From Kingdonia uniflora (lineage: Eukaryota; Streptophyta; Magnoliopsida; Ranunculales; Circaeasteraceae): 64,000 nt of DNA. Shown here in pieces: positions 21,121 through 34,300 of the stretch. The stretch covers positions 3,906,001 through 3,970,000 of the forward strand of contig JACGCM010001659.1 in assembly GCA_014058105.1 (NCBI GenBank), read 5' to 3'. The position numbers and the translations under genes were made by a program. Position 1 is the first letter of the stretch. Each line of letters starts with the position of its first letter. The notes beneath the pieces are model-generated. The model searched no databases. It saw nothing but the letters and a program-made list of their open reading frames with translations, and had not been told where the DNA came from.

Positions 21121-22039
21121 GAAGTAGGAAGTATAATATATAGGATTTTATTCGGATGTATGTCTATATTTAATATTTTGCTACTGAACTCATACAAGGG
21201 CCTTATTGGGTAGAATTTGATCAAGGTACGTCCAATTTAGGCCCACTAAGGTACCCTCGTTAGAATTGCCAAACGCCAACGGCACAATGGAGAAACACCC
21301 TAGAGAAGCCTGAGGGCCACTGTCAACATGTTAAGTATACAGAATGAGCATTGTATAGTGCCACAGGCCCCTTGGGGTAATAAGTGGATCCCAAAAGTTC
21401 TAAATGAACTTCACTGTCACGTACACTTTCTGCCAACATGACCCCTTAGAAAAACACTAGAACTTCATGTCGGGTCCCTCATCTCGCCAGATATAAAACA
21501 CTAGAACTTCATGTCGGGTCCCTCATCTCGTCAGATATGGAGCTCAAATGAGATCAGAAAACAATGGATTTTTTCTTCCTCACAATTAAGATGGCTCCCA
21601 TCGCCACAGAGTAGCAGTCTTCGCAAAGTCTTGTCTCTATGCACAATAACACCTTGAGACCACTTCCTTGGTATCACCCATAATGCTGAAAACAAATGAC
21701 TTATGTTCTTGCATTGTCAGACTTTCTTTTTACAAATGGAATAGCAATGATGGTTCACTGTTTGGCAACCTTGCCACGTGGGTTTAACTTTCAATACCTA
21801 TGCCCAGCCCCAAACTAGTTAATAAAGTATCTAGTACTTTTGTAGTTTTCTATCAAGTTCCTTATTGGTTCTATTAGGTCTAAGCATTTAAAATGGCTAT
21901 TATTATAAAAATATTATGAGCACAGTAGTCTCTTAGAACCTTATATGTAGCTGCTTTACGTAGTCATAAAGCAAAAGCAGTTGCTAGCTTGTCCTCGAAT
22001 GCTAGCTAAACAAACAAAGGTTAAACTAACTCAACGGAT
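21121..22039. other. Intergenic sequence upstream of PNO1
   Basis: No coding region seen. It contains a 44-bp tandem duplication (21451-21538; AACTTCATGTCGGGTCCCTC twice). Confidence 0.6.
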
Positions 22040-23310
22040 GTAGCAAGAAAACATTATTAGCTAACCTACCGTTTCCACTTCAAGGAAACCTAACACATAG
22101 AACATCTTCTAAGCTAATTTTATCGCTCTTGACACTAGACATCTTTAAAGAGATATTAATTAAAGGCAAAACAACACATAACCAGCAAGCTGCAGCTGAA
22201 AAATACGCTTATTTCAATTTGGTTGTAATTCAATTTATAGCTACGTAAAGTAGCAAGATAGGAGATGGTTCTAAGATCTATTAATAGTTGCCTAACATCA
22301 CTGTTTTGAACTTAAGCAGCCAAATACAAACTTAGATTATTTGTTAGCTTGATGGGGGTCGGACAAAGATGGTAAAAATTGACACTAACGAAGCAAAGTT
22401 ATCAAACAAGCTGTCCGCCCTTCCCACTGCAACAACTCCATTTGTAAATAAACACAAGCTTCACTCAAAACACCATAACAGATGCTACCAAAGTACTCAA
22501 ATTTAAAGCGCTTTCTCCCCAAAGATGAAACACACACTACCTCACAAATGGTAACAAGGTCCAAGGATTTACTCAAAACATATAGTAAACCCAAAATTTC
22601 ACCTCAAACACTAACAAAACAACCATACATAAATTAAACAAAAACCCATAAAAATCTAACCAAGGGATATCACCATATCCCAAATAATAAAGCACTCCAA
22701 TCAATCACTTGTTCACCCAAACCCACAAACAACAACAACCCAATCATTCAAAACAGTCAAAAACACATCAATCACTAACAATTATCAAATTAAAGTAGAA
22801 ACCCTAATATAATACAATCCCTAAGCATCACAACCACCTAAAACATAGATCATGAGCTCAAATTGAAGCTTGAAAAGAGGGGAATCGAGAAAAGGATAGG
22901 AGTGATAAGCTTACCTGGTGAAGACGAGAGAAACCCTAGATGTTGTGATTACGAGGGAAGTGGAGAGCGATAGAATTGGAAGATGAGATCGAAGTGGCTC
23001 TGTTTTTAGGGTTTCAGAGAGAGAGAGAGAGGAATGGGTTTTATTTCGGCTGTGGTTTTGATTTAGGAAGAGCTTAGGGCTTGTTTGGTTGTCACTCATT
23101 TTGCGGGAAAACTTTAATCAGTTTTTGTGATGCTGCCATGAGTCCGGTTAACCCGAGACCAATTTAATTAGGGTTTCTTAGGTTCTACCCAAGCCCAAGT
23201 TGACTGGAAATTTTTATGAGCCCAAACCTCGGTCCCCAAATACAACCCAGTGTCAGGTTTTAGTCGTTGTGCTCCCCGTCGAATTTGCATTCCAACTCAG
23301 GGCATACTAG
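22040..23310. repeat. Promoter/leader duplication, distal copy
   Basis: Second, diverged copy of the PNO1 first exon and promoter. It keeps the donor CACCAG|GTAAGC (exon end 22915) and a pyrimidine-rich leader on the minus strand with a (GA)n tract at 23018-23034. It could serve as an alternative promoter for PNO1, since the acceptor at 19389 lies downstream. No CDS of its own. Confidence 0.75.
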
Positions 23311-24551
23311 TTTGATTTGGCGTACTTATGTTTAGTAGGGGGACTTCTCGGGTTCAAGTCGGATCAATGTATGTCTTGATAAGGGGACACAAAGGCTCTA
23401 TGTGATTTGTCGTAAATTCAATGAAACCTAAATAAATGCACTATTATTTGATAAGGGGACACAAAGGCTCTATCTGATACCCACTATTATGTTTCTCTTT
23501 TATTATCAATAGACACCTAATACACATCTTGTTTATTTTGAAACAACAATACAATACCCTGCATCTAAAAAGTTTATACCAAAATATTTGATGAAATGTT
23601 ACAAATGACATTTCACATCATTTATTTGACAAGATTCTATAATTTACACCCATAATGAGTTTGTATGGATCACAACTTTATGATAGTGAGAGCAAGTAAC
23701 ATGATAAATCCTTCATTATAGTACATTCTTTGATTTACACGGAGAGAAGGTGATGTAAATCGTCATTGCATAGTCGTTTCTCACCGTCTATAGTTTATTA
23801 TTAATGTTATTTTGATTCAAACCTTTTTGCTAGAGATGCTTAGTAGGTTTTAGGAAGCTCTCAATTAACCAACACAGGTTAAAATAAATTTTTGTTTAAT
23901 TTCAATTTGAAGTTTAGTTGTGTTTTAGTGTTAGTAAAACCATAATTTTAATTAAGTTAACGTTTATCAATCTGAGTTCTGCTTCCGCGACTCAGATTTG
24001 CGTTAGAAAAAATCATAAAAGACCAACAGTCGTCGCAACACATGAGCTTCCAAGTGCGCATTAACAGTTAGCCACTAAAACCACCCCCAAATATGTAGCA
24101 ATAACCGAGTATCCTGAAAAGGAACTCTCAGTTATAGGAATATAACAATTAACAAGTAAAGAATGCCTATACGGATATTCGATTTGTAGCAAGGTACATG
24201 ATTTATTTTCTAATCAAAGTCTGAACCATTTATCAAGAACTCCGCCAAAAATGGAAACTACACTTCAGCAACAGTACTACAATAACTCAACTGCAAAACC
24301 TAGAGATCGTAGAATGAAAACGTTGTGCACTGGAAACCAAACGTCAATAATATTAAAGTTTCAACTGCAAAAGGTAGAGATCATAGAATAAAAATGTTGT
24401 ACACTCCGTTACCATTAGTACATACAAAGCATTGATGGGACATAATATGTACCCATCATTTTACTGAACCCATACGACAAGCAAACCAAAACACTATAGT
24501 AATATGAAGCTCTATGCCATTGTAGTGTGAGACTGCAAGGATGCAAGCTAC
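22594..24551. repeat. Segmental duplication, copy A
   Basis: About 1.96 kb almost identical (about 98-99 percent by eye) to 45503-47446. Its left end lies inside the distal PNO1-leader copy, whose homology continues to the left, so A is the ancestral location. The main difference is at about 23450-23490, where A has a local repeat of AGGGGACACAAAGGCTCTAT in place of the B text. Confidence 0.95.
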
Positions 24552-24555
24552 TGCA

Positions 24556-24636
24556 GATTTCCAGTAGTGTGGGATTTTTATTTATAAGAAAATGTATTGG
24601 TGACATGTAGAGTGCAAACATAAAACACGTAATATT
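24556..24636. repeat. TRIM LTR fragment plus 22-bp filler
   Basis: 24556-24614 matches TRIM LTR positions 16698-16756 with about five mismatches. Directly after it a 22-bp string (24615-24636) is identical to 25870-25891. The chain begins four bases beyond the end of duplication copy A, suggesting filler DNA from a break-repair event. Confidence 0.7.
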
Positions 24637-25137
24637 ACATAGGTTGCAATGAGAGGATTTGATTTCTTTGGTGCATTTAGAGAGGTTGTGCATTTATACA
24701 GGGTACAGTATGACCAGTTCCACTGTACGAATTGCCCACAACAAAATTACGGCTAATTCAATCATGAGGGCAACAAAGGTATGAGAATAGACTCCAGGAG
24801 AATGCCAAAATTTTAGCCGTCACATGAAACCATGTAAAATGATGAACCTCGTGATTGAAAAAAACGTTGCGTCATCCTTCAAGATCTAACACGTCTAGAA
24901 ACCCAAAATGGCACTCAATTAATAGTGACAAAAGGCATGAAAAATAGTTCACACAACAAGCAACTATACAAAGAAATGAGATGCACTTGATATCTTTGGT
25001 AAAATGGTTTGAGACAACAATTTTAGTGTTAGTAACAGCTCAATGAAAGTCACACAACCAAATACATTTATTTAAACCATGGGTACACAAGACTTTGTTC
25101 TGTCAATTAAATTCGATAAGGGAAGAGTCGGAATAAA

Positions 25138-25174
25138 CCACTGACCACTGACCACTGACCACTGACCACTGACC
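25138..25174. repeat. Heptamer microsatellite
   Basis: CCACTGA repeated about five times. It lies 91-127 bp past the QCR8 stop codon, probably within the QCR8 3' UTR. Confidence 0.9.
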
Positions 25175-25264
25175 TTGCAGTTATAGCAAAAACTTTATTC
25201 ACTAACAAGAGAAAAATTGAACCCTCTTTCATCGCAATTGAAGCAGATAGCATGTCCACTGGTA

Positions 25265-25313
25265 TCAGTACCTGTGCGCTAACTTCTCCTTCTCCATATA
25301 GTTCTGGGCATAA
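25265..25313 (-). CDS. QCR8: QCR8 exon 2 (last 16 codons and stop)
   Basis: 49 bases. The acceptor TATGCAG at 25320-25314 and phase match exon 1. The C-terminal EKEKLAHRY block corresponds to the conserved tail of plant QCR8 proteins. The stop is TGA at 25267-25265. Confidence 0.88.
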
Positions 25314-28300
25314 CTGCATACAATTGAAATATAAAAGGGTTAACGAGATAAAAATATATAACATTCATAGATTTATCTAAGAAAATTTGGAAAAGAAGCC
25401 CAAAAGACCAGCTACATCACCACAAGAGTTACTCCAAATAAATGCAAGCTGAAAAAAGGCTTTACGCAAACCAAAGACTAGATGATTCATCTTTTTTAAA
25501 AAAACTAATGCGCCGGCTAGAGTTGTAAGAAAACACACTTTTCTGCACAAGTCGTAGTTATTAACGTGATATTGATATAGACTAATATAGTCATTTAGAC
25601 TCATTGCAACAGTCCTTAGATTAGAAAAGCGGATTGAAAACAAATTGTGAAGTAAGAAGACCATAGATTTGTCATTAACATTCCAAATGGGCCAAAAAAT
25701 GAAGTAACCATGTTCTCGCCCCATTATTTGGGGATAAAAGTTAGAAAAAGTATTAACAGCTTCTTTATCCAGGTTGCTCATCATCATAAACCTCGTCAAA
25801 ATTCAATGGATGCCATAGATAATCCTTTGGACACAAAGCTTTAGGGTCATAATTATGAAGTTTTTCTTTCAAACATAAAACACGTAATATTGACAATAGT
25901 CCCCATCAAGAGTTGTTTAACACACCTAAATTCTCAGTTCACATGAGCCGACTGTGTTGGTGTTTACCATAGGTCCATCATTTATAGATTGTTAATATGG
26001 CCAGTTTTTCCTCTTAAACTTGATCTTAGCCCAAAGGACAAAAAAGGTATAACCTATTATTCCTCTTGCTACCCTAAACAACTTTACTTTCCCCTTAAAT
26101 TTCCAACATATACATTCCCCCTCGGCCCATCATTTGTAGATTGTTAATATGAATTGTTCTTCCTCTTGCTACCCTAAACAAGTTCACTTTCCCCTGAAGT
26201 TTCAAACATATCCCCTTAAATTTCCAACATATACATTCTCCCTCAGACTATAATCTATACATTGTTAATATCATTGGTTCTTCCTCTTGCTACCCTTAGC
26301 AAGCTCACCTTCTCCTCAAGTTTCAAGCATATCCCCTCCATTAAAGCAATAAATACAATCCATTCTACATCCTTCTTCTATTCTTTCAAGCATCATAAGG
26401 AAAATAAAACTTGTTTCTATTATTTAGCTGATTTGGCTAAATATTCTATTTTGCATAAGAATCATGAGATCTCCATAGCGAATAAGGGGGAGACTAACAA
26501 TTCAACCTTACCATCCTTTAATGTAAGAAACAAAAATAAAAATGCAGAGAGGTTTCACCCCATCTAAGAACTATCTGAATAGGACAACAAATGAAGCAGC
26601 TGAATGAAGCCCTACACAGAAGTATAACCACCATTATCATGTAAAAGGGGATGATGTACTTCACTAGTCTATGACTACATGGGAAACACAGCTTCATAAC
26701 CACATGTTTTGAAATAAAAAAAAGATTAACTACTTTCTAAAAAATAACAAATAAGGTATTGCACTACAAGCCAATAAGGAAGCAATAGCATTAAATTACG
26801 AAAATCGGCGGTTGTCGAATGTGGAGACGCTAAGAGATTTAGAGGCAGAGGAAGTGGAAGAGGTTGCAAGTGAAAAGAAAAACATGGATAAGTGTATTTT
26901 CATTTGCCACTCTTAAAAGATGTTTGGATGATTAGAAATAATATATAAATGCAACAACAGGGATGGAATCCAAATGATGCATAGTCGCAATTTGACAATT
27001 ATTAGGTTCCGTTAACAGCAAGCACAAAAAATCAAAAAAAATTGAGGAGCAATAACAGAAGAGGTAAGACATGAAAAAATAAATAAAAATAATAGATAAG
27101 ATTCAAAGTGAAGCGCTAATATACTTTGCTCAAAGAATATGATGAAAAACAAAACCTTATATAGGATTGAAAGACTGAACGTGGAGTTCTATCCATGGGC
27201 ATCTTTAGAATCGAAAAAAAAAAATAGAAAAATACTGAAGTTTCTTGTGTTGTGTACATAAAATGAGACAGTACAATTTCTCAACTGTTCAAATGGTTCA
27301 TTGAAGACCTTTTATTAAGGGTGAGTTGAATCAGGTTTGAGTTAGAGGTTAGCCATGCCCAACCAGAAAAAGGGCGAGGCGGGAAGAGATAAGAAAAGAA
27401 TTTTGAGAAAGATTGTAAAACAGGCGGGGCAAGCTCAAGAAGTTCGAATACTAAGAGACTAGCGGAATCCTGTGTCACGCCACATCACGCCACAGATCAC
27501 GTATTTTTAATCCCCCACACTATGTCCTTTAAGCTACATGCTTTCGACACTATCTCGCATCATGTCACGAACATGCTAAGGATATGTTGTTACAACCTTG
27601 TCATCGATCTAGATAATAAATTTTCTTTATACACATTTATTAGTGGCGGCCTTTTATGATGGGTGCCTTCGGCACCTTTACTCATATATCACCCTTGTCG
27701 TCGTTAGTCACAATGATGTAAGCATAACCGCAAATTGAAGCCGGGAACATGTGCCTCCCTGCTACGATCAATGAGTGTCATACTTCCAAACATAAATGAC
27801 AATCTTGTCATACCAAAACCTTTTGCATTAAGTCATTCATTAATGATAACAAAATGGAAGGATTGACAAAAAACTTAAAACTCAAATTCTAGTCCCATTA
27901 CAAAGCTGCAAAACTCATGATTCTGCAAAACCAAAGATAGACATGTTTATCTTCGTAGGATCAGGCCTAAACTCATCTCAGATGTCCCTCCAGGAGTAAA
28001 TGTTTGTTGTAAAATTTATCTGTAACATTATCACTCTATGAGCACATATAGATCCCCTTAAGAAGGCAATCAAAAGGAAGTTGTTTGAACCCGTCAAAGT
28101 TTATTGACAAAGTTGAAGAACCCTTTATAGTGTACATAAACTGTAGTTAGAACATTGGGGATCATCATCGATGACTCCTTACAATGCGTCATTGCAAACA
28201 CCTACTGATCGTGTCTTAAGAACGGATGCCCCAAATGTATAAAAGGATTATTGCTTTTAATGTAGTTTAGGTCTAGAGATCCTTTCAGGCACTTTGCCAT

Positions 28301-31300
28301 ATAAACTCGCACCAATTTGAGGACTGCAATTTGATTGGATTGAAGGTGGAATGATTATGATCCAAGATGAACAACATAAAGTGCATACTTATGTTGTAAA
28401 CCTGGCAAGCTTTGCCACGTTAAAGGTGACTTTAAGACGAAATTTCCTGCAACTTTTTCAAGCAAAAGCAATTATTTTGCTCATAGGAGAGTTTATCTTA
28501 AGATTGCAAAGACTAAACTCTTTACCGAATTGAAGCAAAGAACCTAAGCCTTGATGACTGCCTCATACAAATGCAAGTCTTCCCAAATATCCAACAACAT
28601 ACAAAACACGTTATAAGCCGTACTTTCCACCATCGCCACAATATTCAAATTATGCAATTCCACCGCCACCAACCCAAATGTCAAATACATACCTAACTTC
28701 ACAGTCCATACCCTAACAAACATACCTACTCATTGTAGTCTGTAGAATAGGTATTCACTACTTTGGTTAAACATGTACATGTGATATAGCAGACCCATGG
28801 ATGAAAACCAAAAACTGCATTGAAGGCTCGGATTTTATAAAACAAAATCGTCAGCAAGGAGCACACCAAATCAAAACACCGAAACATTATCTCGAAATCG
28901 AATTAAATTGAACCCAAAAACCTGCAAAATTGAAATCTGCAAATCACCTTAACTGAAATGAAACCCACATATCGAAATATAACTCAAGCCATTGATGAAT
29001 ATAGTAGATTCACACTATTGAATTGTTGTAGCTCAACCCCAAATTGATTTTGAAACCCACGAATTTCGTTTCAAATCAAACTTGAGTCAAATCAAAATCA
29101 GCTAGGGTTTGAAACCAAATCACACACCATAATCACCATGAAATCAACCCTTATAATTAAAATAAAACCCTAGATCACGGAGATTGATTCATACCCATAT
29201 ATTGAAACCCTCAGAACTAAACATTGTGGATCCCCAACTCATTAGAACAGAAAACATAAACACGGAGATTGACTCAAAATCGAATCCCTCGATACGAAAT
29301 CGTAATCAAAGCAAGTCTGCATAGAGAGAGAGAGAGATAATTGATTTTAGACTTCGGGTTTTAAGATTTTGGCGTTGGCGAAGAAAGAAAACTCGCGGGT
29401 TTAGAGAGAGAGAGAGAGGAAGTTATGAGAGAGTTGGGTTTGGTTCTAATCTTCTACCTTGTGTTATGCTATATATACTTGAAAAATTATATGGGCAATG
29501 ACAGATTTTCCCTTATGAAAGTTGATAATACTTACTTGCCCTTTAGTAAAGTGATTTCTTAGTAAGAGAAAGTCAATCTGGTCCGTTGAAATCCTCGGGC
29601 CACGCACCGCAGTAGCAATTTTCCTCGAGAGACTCGTTATCCTAGTGAGAGAGTAATGTACGGCTGAGAATGAGTTTTTATCTCTTCATGTTTATCCCTT
29701 AACAAATATACCCCGTTGTATTTTATATAATAGATTAGTCAGCTGGTCATAACAATATATTCCAGCCAAGACCCCCACTACTAAAAGGATCAACTTCGCT
29801 TCCCAGCAACACAAGTTTTGGCCTACTCTATACTAATTTTGGTCGTTCTTAAGAATAATAAAAAATGCACTACATCCTTCATGTGAACTTCAAGTTCAAT
29901 ATCTTATATTTTCTAAATTCCCAAAATCTAAATAACAAAAGCTTCATATGACGGACATCCCAACAAGACTTGCACAATATAAGGTTTGCAAACAAGATAT
30001 TATCATATCAAACATGTAACCATATTTAATCAAAACATGCCTTTAGTTGAAACCCAACTTCATATTGACAACAACCTATTACTAATCTTCAACATCATTC
30101 CAAAACAACATAACCCCAATAATGTCTACAATGCGAAACCACAAGTCGTTATTTATCCTAGCATCAAACAACCAATAATTTTAACGAAAACTATCTACAA
30201 TTTTACTTCCACATTCTTCAATGTTATAAATAAATTGTTCACACTAACTAAATTCGCATGTTAGATGAGTTCCGAGCTCCATTTATGAGCTTGGAGCTCG
30301 TCTAAATTTGGGCAAGATGTTTTATATGTGTTATGCGTCTCCTCTAACTAATGTATAGCAACACTTATGCATGAATCCCCGTTTATTAGTGGGTTTCTAT
30401 TGCAATATTTTAACGGGTGGTTGACAAAATATTATTTGTTTGATTATCCAATCCACCTCTGATCTTGAGCTCATACGACTAGGCATTGCTGGAACATTTA
30501 TGTCGATACTGCCATCTTGACCTCTTATAGAGAGCTTGAAGGAATAGGTATAGGTGGAAACTTTCATTAGCCATGGCTGGAGCAGAAATATGACTTGAGG
30601 CCCAGAAAACCTTGTTCTAATTATAGAAGAAATTATTTGATGAACCAAATGGCCCTTACATATGGCACTTCTCATTTCTATCAATTTAAACGATGCTAAG
30701 AAATTTAAACCCGAATCCTAGTTTATAGTCAACCAAAACAACAATGAGACCACTATTATGTGCGTAAAGATGTCTGCACATAAAATCATTAAAACCTTCT
30801 CTCTCATCTACTATAAAGCACCACCCTCAAAACTACTCTCACATTTCTTCGAACACCTCTGACCCAAAATCACCAAATCACACCTTCCCCACTCAAAATC
30901 AACCAAAATCACTATTTTTATCCCTCTAACCCCCAACAAAACCCACCTTTTTAATTCATCAAAAAACACTCCATAATACCCATTAAACCAATCTCGGTTC
31001 CTCTTCGTAAAACACCTTTCTTCAACCCCAACACCCAAAGACCCCCAAAACCCCATGGATAACTCCAATCAAGATTCCAACTCAATCCCAGATGTTGCAA
31101 CCTTCACTTCTCCCTTCAAAAGCTCAGCCCTAATCGATACGTGCCAGTGGCTACAAAAAACCCTTAGTCTATAGCCAAGGAATGCACCATTTACTTGTAA
31201 CTAATGCTTCGTAAGAAGTTAGATCAGGCCTTTTTGAGACATCTTGATCCACCTATTGATGCTCCCCCGCAAAGGAAGTTGCTTGTGAGAAGAAAAAATT

Positions 31301-34300
31301 TGGAAGGAACAATACAAATCTCTACCCATTTAAAACTTGTACTTAAACCTTCTATGAGGATATTTTCGTATTGCCCTCAACTCGACGAAAGCGGGATTTT
31401 TTTATTTTCCGTTGCGACTAGTAAGATATGGAAAATCGTCACAAAGACAGGACCCTCGTCTATAAAGTCTAGTAACACCCTTTTGATTTCATTGAGCACA
31501 AATTCTGAATGTACATTGATGGATCAAATTAACACCGCCAGAAAATGATCAAAAGTTCAACTTTTACACTGAGGACCCTAGAGTTAGCAAAAGACATCGT
31601 CAGATTTTATTTAATAGCTTTCGACAACATATTTACATTAGATTGATTTGTTGTCATATACTTCTGATTTTAATGTGATTAAGAGAAATCTTCATCCCAT
31701 AAGGGACTGAACGTAAGGGCATCTTTGAAGGGCTCTTGTAGTTTTGTCGGGTTAGAGAAGTTAAAGTGCTTAAATGTGTAGAGCCATACAGGTGATGGGG
31801 TATCCTTAGCGCAAATAAAGTGGACAAAAATTTGCCAGTTCGGATAGGGCTTGTATTTGGACGGGATTGTTTTCTTTCATTGAGGAGGTTATAGGGTTCG
31901 TTAAAATAATTTTGAAAAAAAGAGTTGGCAATAGAAGCAAAAACCAATGGAGGAAGTTCTCAAAGTGCTAACGGGCCTATAAGGCTTTAGACTTCATAAA
32001 CAAGAAGGTGAATATTTAATTGCTCAAGCTATTTTTGTTCTGAAGCGATGTAGACGTATAGTGGACAACCCGGACCCACTTTCATAATCCGAAGTTGTAT
32101 AGGAAAAGAGAAAATTCAAGAACTAAGAATGGTTTTATGGTGAACGAAGTCGTAACAATCCGAAGTAAGCGCAATTTCGAGAAATAACCAAGCAGTTAGC
32201 TTGGATGAAAAATAGAACTTAGTAGAAGTTCAGCAAGGTTGATGTAATCATTAAAAAAAAAGGAAAGAAAATTAACAGAAAAATTGTCTTGGATTCATAA
32301 GTGAACGTGGGGCTGCATCTCCTAATGATCAATTTCGCCAAAGAGATCATATTGTATACTATTGTTAGCAATGTTGATGAGGACTTTACATTAAAAGATA
32401 GTTTTGGATAATGTGTGTTATTCACCATAGAATGTGTTCGATATAAGAAATGCCTCGACTTTATTAACTTCAACTTTATTTCAGTTGATGAACATATGGT
32501 GGTATCAGTGGTGTCACAACTCCTTCGTCAGATAACTAGTAGAATTCTTTCCTGAGGGTGCCTCTTTTGCCTTCTCACCTTAAGGCTAGAGACTGTAACC
32601 CTTCGATTAACAAGATGACTAGTAGTATTCTTTCCTGGAGGTATAAATTTATATCTTATGTTGAAAGAACCCAATTTATCAAATCTGTATTTTGCAGTGT
32701 GCATGTTTATTGGGTTAATGTTCATATTTTGCCAATGCAGATGGTTACCAAACTTAACTCCAGTCTTTCCAAGTTCTTCTGGCATGGGCATGATGAGAAC
32801 AAGAGATTCACCCCAATTGCTTGGGAAAGAATCTGCTACTCTGTAAATGAAGGAGGTCTTGGGATTAGGAATCTTGGGGTGTGGAACAAGGCTGTTACTT
32901 TGAGACTTACTTGGAAGATTGGTTCTAAAGAGGACACTTTGTGGGTAAAATGGGTGTACAATAATTTGATCAAGAAAAAAGATTTTTGGGTAATGAAAGT
33001 GACTAATGACTGCTCCATGGTGTGGAGAAAAGTGTTGGGCTCTAGGGAAGAAGCAGTGAAGCATACCAAGCACTTGCTAAGGAATGGCAAAGACACTCTT
33101 CTATGGAAGGAACCTTGGCATGATAAAAGTATTTTGATCAATCATTTCAGAGCTAACCAAAGGTATAACTCATGGATTAATCTTGATGCTAAGCTTAACA
33201 ACTTAATCAGAGACAACACTTGGCAGATTCCTCAACATACTAAGCACTCTCTAGGGGATGAGATCATTAACTTATTGCCCAAGACTTGCACTTTTATTAA
33301 CTCCAAGGATAAAATTGTCTGGACTGCAAGTAGTAAGGGCAGCATCACCATTGCCTCTGCTTACAACAAAATGAGACTTTGCAGGAATCAGGAACTGTGG
33401 ACTAGAATTGTTAAGTCCAAGTTTGTTATTCCCAGACAAGCTTTCCATTTTTGGCAGCCCTGTATGGGTAGCCTGGCCACTCAAGACAGACTTATCATTA
33501 GGGGTGTGGTTAACTCTTCTTTGTGTGTGCTTTGCAACAGAGAAAGTGAAAACACAACATTTATTTCTGAACTGTAAGTAGGCTAGTTTATTGTGGTCTA
33601 ACATATTGGTTAAGTGCAGATACAACAGAAACTACAATAGTCTTAGTGGAGAGATATCTTGGTTGTGTAACTTGAAGTAGAATGATATTTGTACCCAGAT
33701 TTGCACTGTGGCATTCACTTGTATGTTATACAAGATTTAGGGTGCTAGAAACAGCCATTTTCAGGGGGATCAATACAACTAAGGAGATTTTGCTGCAGTC
33801 TGTCATCAATGAGACTTATGAAAGAATTGGGTCTAAGATTGAAGAAGTTGAAGACTGCCTAGATCTAGAGAGGTGTATGTCAGCTGGAACTTTAATCCCA
33901 AGTTCAAAATAACCATTCCCAAGTAATTATGGAATGACATAACAGATAAAGATGTTGGAGTTCAAGCCATGATAAGAAAATGGTGGTTCCCTACATAGAG
34001 CTTCCTACCTTAATAGTAGTTTAGCCCTCATTTCTTGAGGAGATAACTTCTTGCGTGCCGTATCCAAAATTGCAGGTAACGCAAAGGGAGGAGTATCCAT
34101 GTTATTGTCACTTCCGCAAGCTTCAACTAAAAGCAGTGGAATAATGTGACATATATCATCGGGAGGCAATCAATGTAGAAGTACGCCCGATTATTTATCT
34201 TTCCATATGGATCTTACACTTGAAGAAACAGTAAAAGAGGTAAAATCTGAAAAAAAATTCTGCCCAGCTAGCTGGATTTATGGCATAGCTTGTGACTGCA

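Noticed and set aside
22911..23099. 62-codon minus-strand ORF in duplication copy A
   Set aside because: It overlaps the promoter and first-exon sequence duplicated from PNO1. Leader sequence read by chance.
25377..25799. 140-codon minus-strand ORF
   Set aside because: No domain, splice support or conserved motif, and it lies inside the QCR8 intron. An open frame of this size is plausible by chance here.
29986..30264. 92-codon plus-strand ORF
   Set aside because: AT-driven composition (Asn, Ile, Thr) with no motif; likely chance.
30397..30684. 95-codon minus-strand ORF
   Set aside because: No recognisable family and no neighbouring exon. Kept out for lack of support.
32528..33073. 181-codon minus-strand ORF
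   Set aside because: Antisense shadow of the LINE fragment at 32558-33577.
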